The position numbers were made by a program, and so were the translations under genes. The notes under the pieces were generated by a model, which saw nothing but the letters and a program-made list of their open reading frames with translations, did no database searches and was not told where the DNA came from. This document shows positions 13,839-16,198 of a DNA stretch of 16,198 nucleotides, piece by piece (position 1 is the stretch's first letter; every line of letters begins with the position of its first letter). Origin of the DNA: Bacteroidales bacterium (lineage in GTDB: Bacteria; Bacteroidota; Bacteroidia; Bacteroidales; UBA932); NCBI GenBank assembly GCA_017555445.1, contig JAFZGK010000098.1:1-16198 (forward strand), given 5' to 3'.

Positions 13839-16028
13839 GTGAGAACTTATAAACTAATATCTTCCATAGTTCTGGCTGCCGTTGCAGCCATATCGTGCAG
13901 TACCACGAAAGTACTGCAGGATGACCAGTACAGGCTATCTAAAAACAAGATTGAAGTAACCAATGACAAGAGCTTCAATATTACCCAGTTACAGCCTTAT
14001 ATAAAACAGAAGCCAAACTCATATTTCATCTTTGGATGGAATCCGTTTCTCAATGTATACAACTGGTCAAACGGCAAGGGAAAGGCATGGGACAGGATTG
14101 TTCAGAAGATAGGAGTTCCGCCAGTAGTATATGATTCCGAACTGGTTGAAAGTTCCATTTCAAACATGGAGAACCACCTCCAGTATCTTGGTTATTTTGA
14201 TTCTGATGTCGAAGGACTCATCAAGGTAAGACGCAAGAAGGTAAAAGTGACATATATGGTCACACTTGGTAAACAGTATCCGATTGAGGATATCGTCTTT
14301 GATCTTCCAGAGAGGGGAGAGTTCAGAACCGATTTTCTTCGTGACACATCTGCAATAAGCATCCGCAGGGGTGATTTCCTCTCAGAAGCATCTCTTGAAG
14401 CTGAAACAGAAAGAGCGAGCAAGATCATCAGGGAGCAGGGCTACTATACATTCAACAAGAACCACTTCTTCTTTGAGGCCGACACGTTAAGCAAGCCCGG
14501 AAGCGCTCTTCTCAGGATGACTGTGAACGAATACACCAGAAATGAAAGTCCGCTGATGGCTCAGCCTATCCGCAAGTTCTTCTTCAATGATGTCACTCTG
14601 TCATATCCGAAGAACATGAATGTCAGAGAGAAGGTACTCAGGGAACTTACGACCATAGAGCCAGGTGCATTATATAGCCCTGACATTGTAAACAACACAT
14701 ACACAAGACTATCCGCACTGCGAATGTTCAGCAGTGTCAATATCGGAATGACTCAGGTGGACACAAATCTCGTAAACTGCGAGATCTCCCTGTCGCAATC
14801 CAAGACACAAGGATTCAAGGTCAATCTTGAAAGCTCAACGAACTCGTCCGGACTTCTTGGTATCTCACCTCAGCTTTCATATTACCACAAGAACATCTTC
14901 AGAGGAGGCGAGTGGCTGAACCTCAGTTTCATGGGTAATTTCCAGTTCAAGGTCAAGGATGATATCCGTTCAAATGAATTCGGAGTATCTGCAGGATTGA
15001 GCTTTCCTAAGTTCTTCCCTCTGCCTTACAGATTCTTCGAGGGAGCTATTCCACGTACTGAGGTTAATCTGTCCTATAATTATCAGGACCGTCCCGAGTA
15101 TACCAGAAACATTATTTCCACCACATATGGCTACAACGGAAACCTCGGCAACAGATTCTTCTATCAGGCATATCCTCTCCAGCTCAATGTGGTGAAGCTG
15201 CTCAATCTGGATCCTGATTTCTATGATACACTAGCTGACGACCCGTTCCTCAGAAATGCATATCAGGACCACTTTGACCTTGGTTCAGGTATGAATCTAT
15301 ATTATACCACCAATGCCGAAAGCATACCGAAGGAAACTTACTTCTATTCACGTCTCCAGTTTGACATTGCAGGCAACATGCTCAGTCTGTTCAAGCCTGT
15401 CATGAAAAAGGATGCAGAAGGTGCAGGAATGTTATGGAACACACCTTTCTCACAGTTTGTAAGAGCTGAACTGACTTTGGGACGCACATGGATATTCGGA
15501 AGGAATGGCGGCCAGGCCCTTGCAACACGTCTGGTGACAGGTGCAGGATATGCATATGGCAATTCAGAGGCACTCCCTTTTGAAAAGCATTTCTACGGTG
15601 GTGGAGCCAACAGTCTCCGAGGATGGCAGGTAAGAACAGTCGGACCTGGTACAGCACCTATGGACAGCAGCTTCGTCATTCCTAATCAGACAGGAGACAT
15701 GAAGATTGAGGCTAATATCGAGTACAGGTTCAAGATGTTCTGGAAGGTTGCAGGAGCCCTTTTTGTTGATGCCGGTAACATCTGGACACTCAAGGACGAC
15801 AACACACCTACTGGTAAGGAATCCATGTTTGAATGGAACAGATTCGGCGAAAGCATAGCGATGAACTGGGGTGCAGGATTGCGACTTGACTTCAACTTCC
15901 TTATCCTGCGTCTTGATCTCGGCATGAAGATCCATGATCCGGCAAGAGAACAGAAATGGGTCAATCCGGCGCAATGGCTCATGCGAGACAATTACGCACT
16001 GCATTTCGGAGTCGGCTATCCATTCTAA
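13839..16028 (+). CDS. tamL: TamL: lipoprotein form of the TamA/BamA-family outer-membrane assembly protein
   Basis: A 729-residue Omp85-superfamily protein of the outer membrane, expected to work with TamB in outer-membrane biogenesis. It starts at GTG 13839: the preceding in-frame codons offer no ATG, and the GTG gives a complete lipoprotein signal peptide (basic start, hydrophobic core, AISC with lipidated Cys20). A lipid-anchored TamA is the Bacteroidetes form called TamL. Residues about 30-320 are POTRA repeats (for example VESSISNMENHLQYLGYFDS at 103-122 and the LSALRMFSSVNIG segment at 291-303). Residues about 325-729 form the 16-stranded beta-barrel, with the loop-6 motif SLRGW at 592-596 (Arg595 reg. 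the family's conserved RGF/Y) and a C-terminal beta-signal ending in Phe729. No tamB is visible downstream. Instead an insertion sequence begins 29 bases after the stop codon. No clear Shine-Dalgarno precedes the start. Confidence 0.93.
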   Translation: MRTYKLISSIVLAAVAAISCSTTKVLQDDQYRLSKNKIEVTNDKSFNITQLQPYIKQKPNSYFIFGWNPFLNVYNWSNGKGKAWDRIVQKIGVPPVVYDSELVESSISNMENHLQYLGYFDSDVEGLIKVRRKKVKVTYMVTLGKQYPIEDIVFDLPERGEFRTDFLRDTSAISIRRGDFLSEASLEAETERASKIIREQGYYTFNKNHFFFEADTLSKPGSALLRMTVNEYTRNESPLMAQPIRKFFFNDVTLSYPKNMNVREKVLRELTTIEPGALYSPDIVNNTYTRLSALRMFSSVNIGMTQVDTNLVNCEISLSQSKTQGFKVNLESSTNSSGLLGISPQLSYYHKNIFRGGEWLNLSFMGNFQFKVKDDIRSNEFGVSAGLSFPKFFPLPYRFFEGAIPRTEVNLSYNYQDRPEYTRNIISTTYGYNGNLGNRFFYQAYPLQLNVVKLLNLDPDFYDTLADDPFLRNAYQDHFDLGSGMNLYYTTNAESIPKETYFYSRLQFDIAGNMLSLFKPVMKKDAEGAGMLWNTPFSQFVRAELTLGRTWIFGRNGGQALATRLVTGAGYAYGNSEALPFEKHFYGGGANSLRGWQVRTVGPGTAPMDSSFVIPNQTGDMKIEANIEYRFKMFWKVAGALFVDAGNIWTLKDDNTPTGKESMFEWNRFGESIAMNWGAGLRLDFNFLILRLDLGMKIHDPAREQKWVNPAQWLMRDNYALHFGVGYPF

Positions 16029-16064
16029 ATAATGATAAAAAAATAACAGTGGGCGCTTGACATG

Positions 16065-16100
16065 AACCCCGAAAGTTAGACAAAAAACTTTCGGGGTTTT
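16065..16100 (+). terminator. Hairpin inside the IS left end, also a terminator for tamL
   Basis: A perfect 13-bp inverted repeat (16065-16077 and 16086-16098) with an 8-base loop, its 3' arm ending in TTTT (16097-16100). Its left arm is part of the IS terminal repeat and its right arm ends 4 bases before the orfA ATG. It is well placed to stop read-through from tamL into the transposase gene. Confidence 0.8.
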
Positions 16101-16103
16101 GTT

Positions 16104-16198
16104 ATGTCTAAAAAATTAAAGAAACATGGCTATGCAGAACGATTGAAGTATATGCATATGCTTGAGGATGGTCTGAGCATCAATCATATCCATGTTCA
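16104..16198 (+). CDS. IS3-family transposase orfA (helix-turn-helix protein), N-terminal 31 codons
   Basis: The frame starts at ATG 16104 and runs off the right edge. The visible residues begin MSKKLKKHGYAERLKYMHML and continue to a short LSINHIHV segment. Basic residues at the start, then an AERLKYMHMLEDGLSI segment like the first helices of the helix-turn-helix in IS3-family OrfA proteins, support the call. The start lies just after the terminal-repeat hairpin, as usual for such elements. The catalytic OrfB would lie further right. This identification rests on a short stretch and on the flanking repeat. Confidence 0.65.
   Translation, partial: MSKKLKKHGYAERLKYMHMLEDGLSINHIHV

Larger units (their letters stand above)
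16058..16198 (+). mobile_element. IS3-family (IS150-group-like) insertion sequence, left end, cut by right edge
   Basis: From 16058 the DNA begins TGACATGAACCCC and, after four bases, continues AGTTAGACA. This fits the IS150-type terminal inverted repeat pattern TGnnnTGnACCC then GTTnGAC as I remember it. A transposase-like reading frame starts 46 bases further in. The right end, its inverted repeat and any target-site duplication are outside the window, so the boundary at 16058 is inferred from the terminal TG and could be off by a few bases. Confidence 0.7.

Noticed and set aside
13826..13852. ATG at 13826 as an alternative tamL start or leader peptide
   Set aside because: It is out of frame with tamL, gives only eight codons, and probably lies upstream of the transcription start.
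15564..16004. A 146-codon minus-strand open frame within tamL
   Set aside because: It is a shadow of the beta-barrel coding sequence, without promoter or familiar motifs.
1..16198. CRISPR arrays, tRNA or rRNA genes, toxin-antitoxin pairs, phage genes
   Set aside because: No spaced direct repeats, cloverleaf-like sequences or matching gene pairs were seen on reading both strands; all gaps between genes are short and explained by promoters and terminators.

Overview
The window looks like chromosomal DNA from an anaerobic, carbohydrate-fermenting member of the Bacteroidales; I cannot name the genus. The signs are: Bacteroidetes-type promoters (TTTG, about 19 bases, then TAnnTTTG) instead of -35/-10 boxes, no clear Shine-Dalgarno sequences, a TamL-type lipoprotein TamA homologue, an oxygen-sensitive class III ribonucleotide reductase with its activase, a formate--tetrahydrofolate ligase, and starch-type GH13 enzymes. 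It holds 11 complete protein genes, one gene cut by each edge, and no rRNA, tRNA or CRISPR array. No gene-free stretch exceeds about 165 bases.

Layout. (1) 1-1069, plus: the C-terminal two-thirds of fhs, ending at a strong bidirectional hairpin. (2) 4393-1122, minus: a four-gene run of an unknown 154-aa protein, a GH13_28-like alpha-amylase lipoprotein, a YhhQ-family queuosine-precursor transporter, and a short-chain dehydrogenase overlapping the transporter by 4 bases. One promoter at 4432-4439 probably drives all four. (3) 4493-5500, plus: pta, with its own terminator and a promoter back-to-back with that of the minus operon. (4) 5661-9909, plus: nrdD and nrdG overlapping by 7 bases, then a cytoplasmic GH13 enzyme with no terminator between, closed by a second bidirectional hairpin. 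(5) 13689-9977, minus: a SpoU-family RNA methyltransferase overlapping by 4 bases a 981-aa protein that joins two receiver-like domains to a PEP-synthase-type ATP-binding domain. (6) 13839-16028, plus: tamL, with a near-perfect promoter and a GTG start only a few bases after the predicted transcription start. (7) 16058 to the right edge: the left end of an IS3-family (IS150-group-like) insertion sequence with the first 31 codons of its orfA.

How the genes fit together. Most are housekeeping for a fermentative anaerobe: starch or maltodextrin breakdown (two GH13 enzymes, one exported and one cytoplasmic), acetyl-phosphate and acetate formation (pta), one-carbon metabolism (fhs), anaerobic dNTP synthesis (nrdDG), RNA modification (SpoU methyltransferase, queuosine-precursor uptake) and outer-membrane biogenesis (tamL). 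I found no defence system, secondary-metabolite cluster or other clearly new system. The least explained gene is the 981-aa receiver/ATP-binding fusion, which lacks the phosphohistidine and catalytic domains of true PEP synthase.
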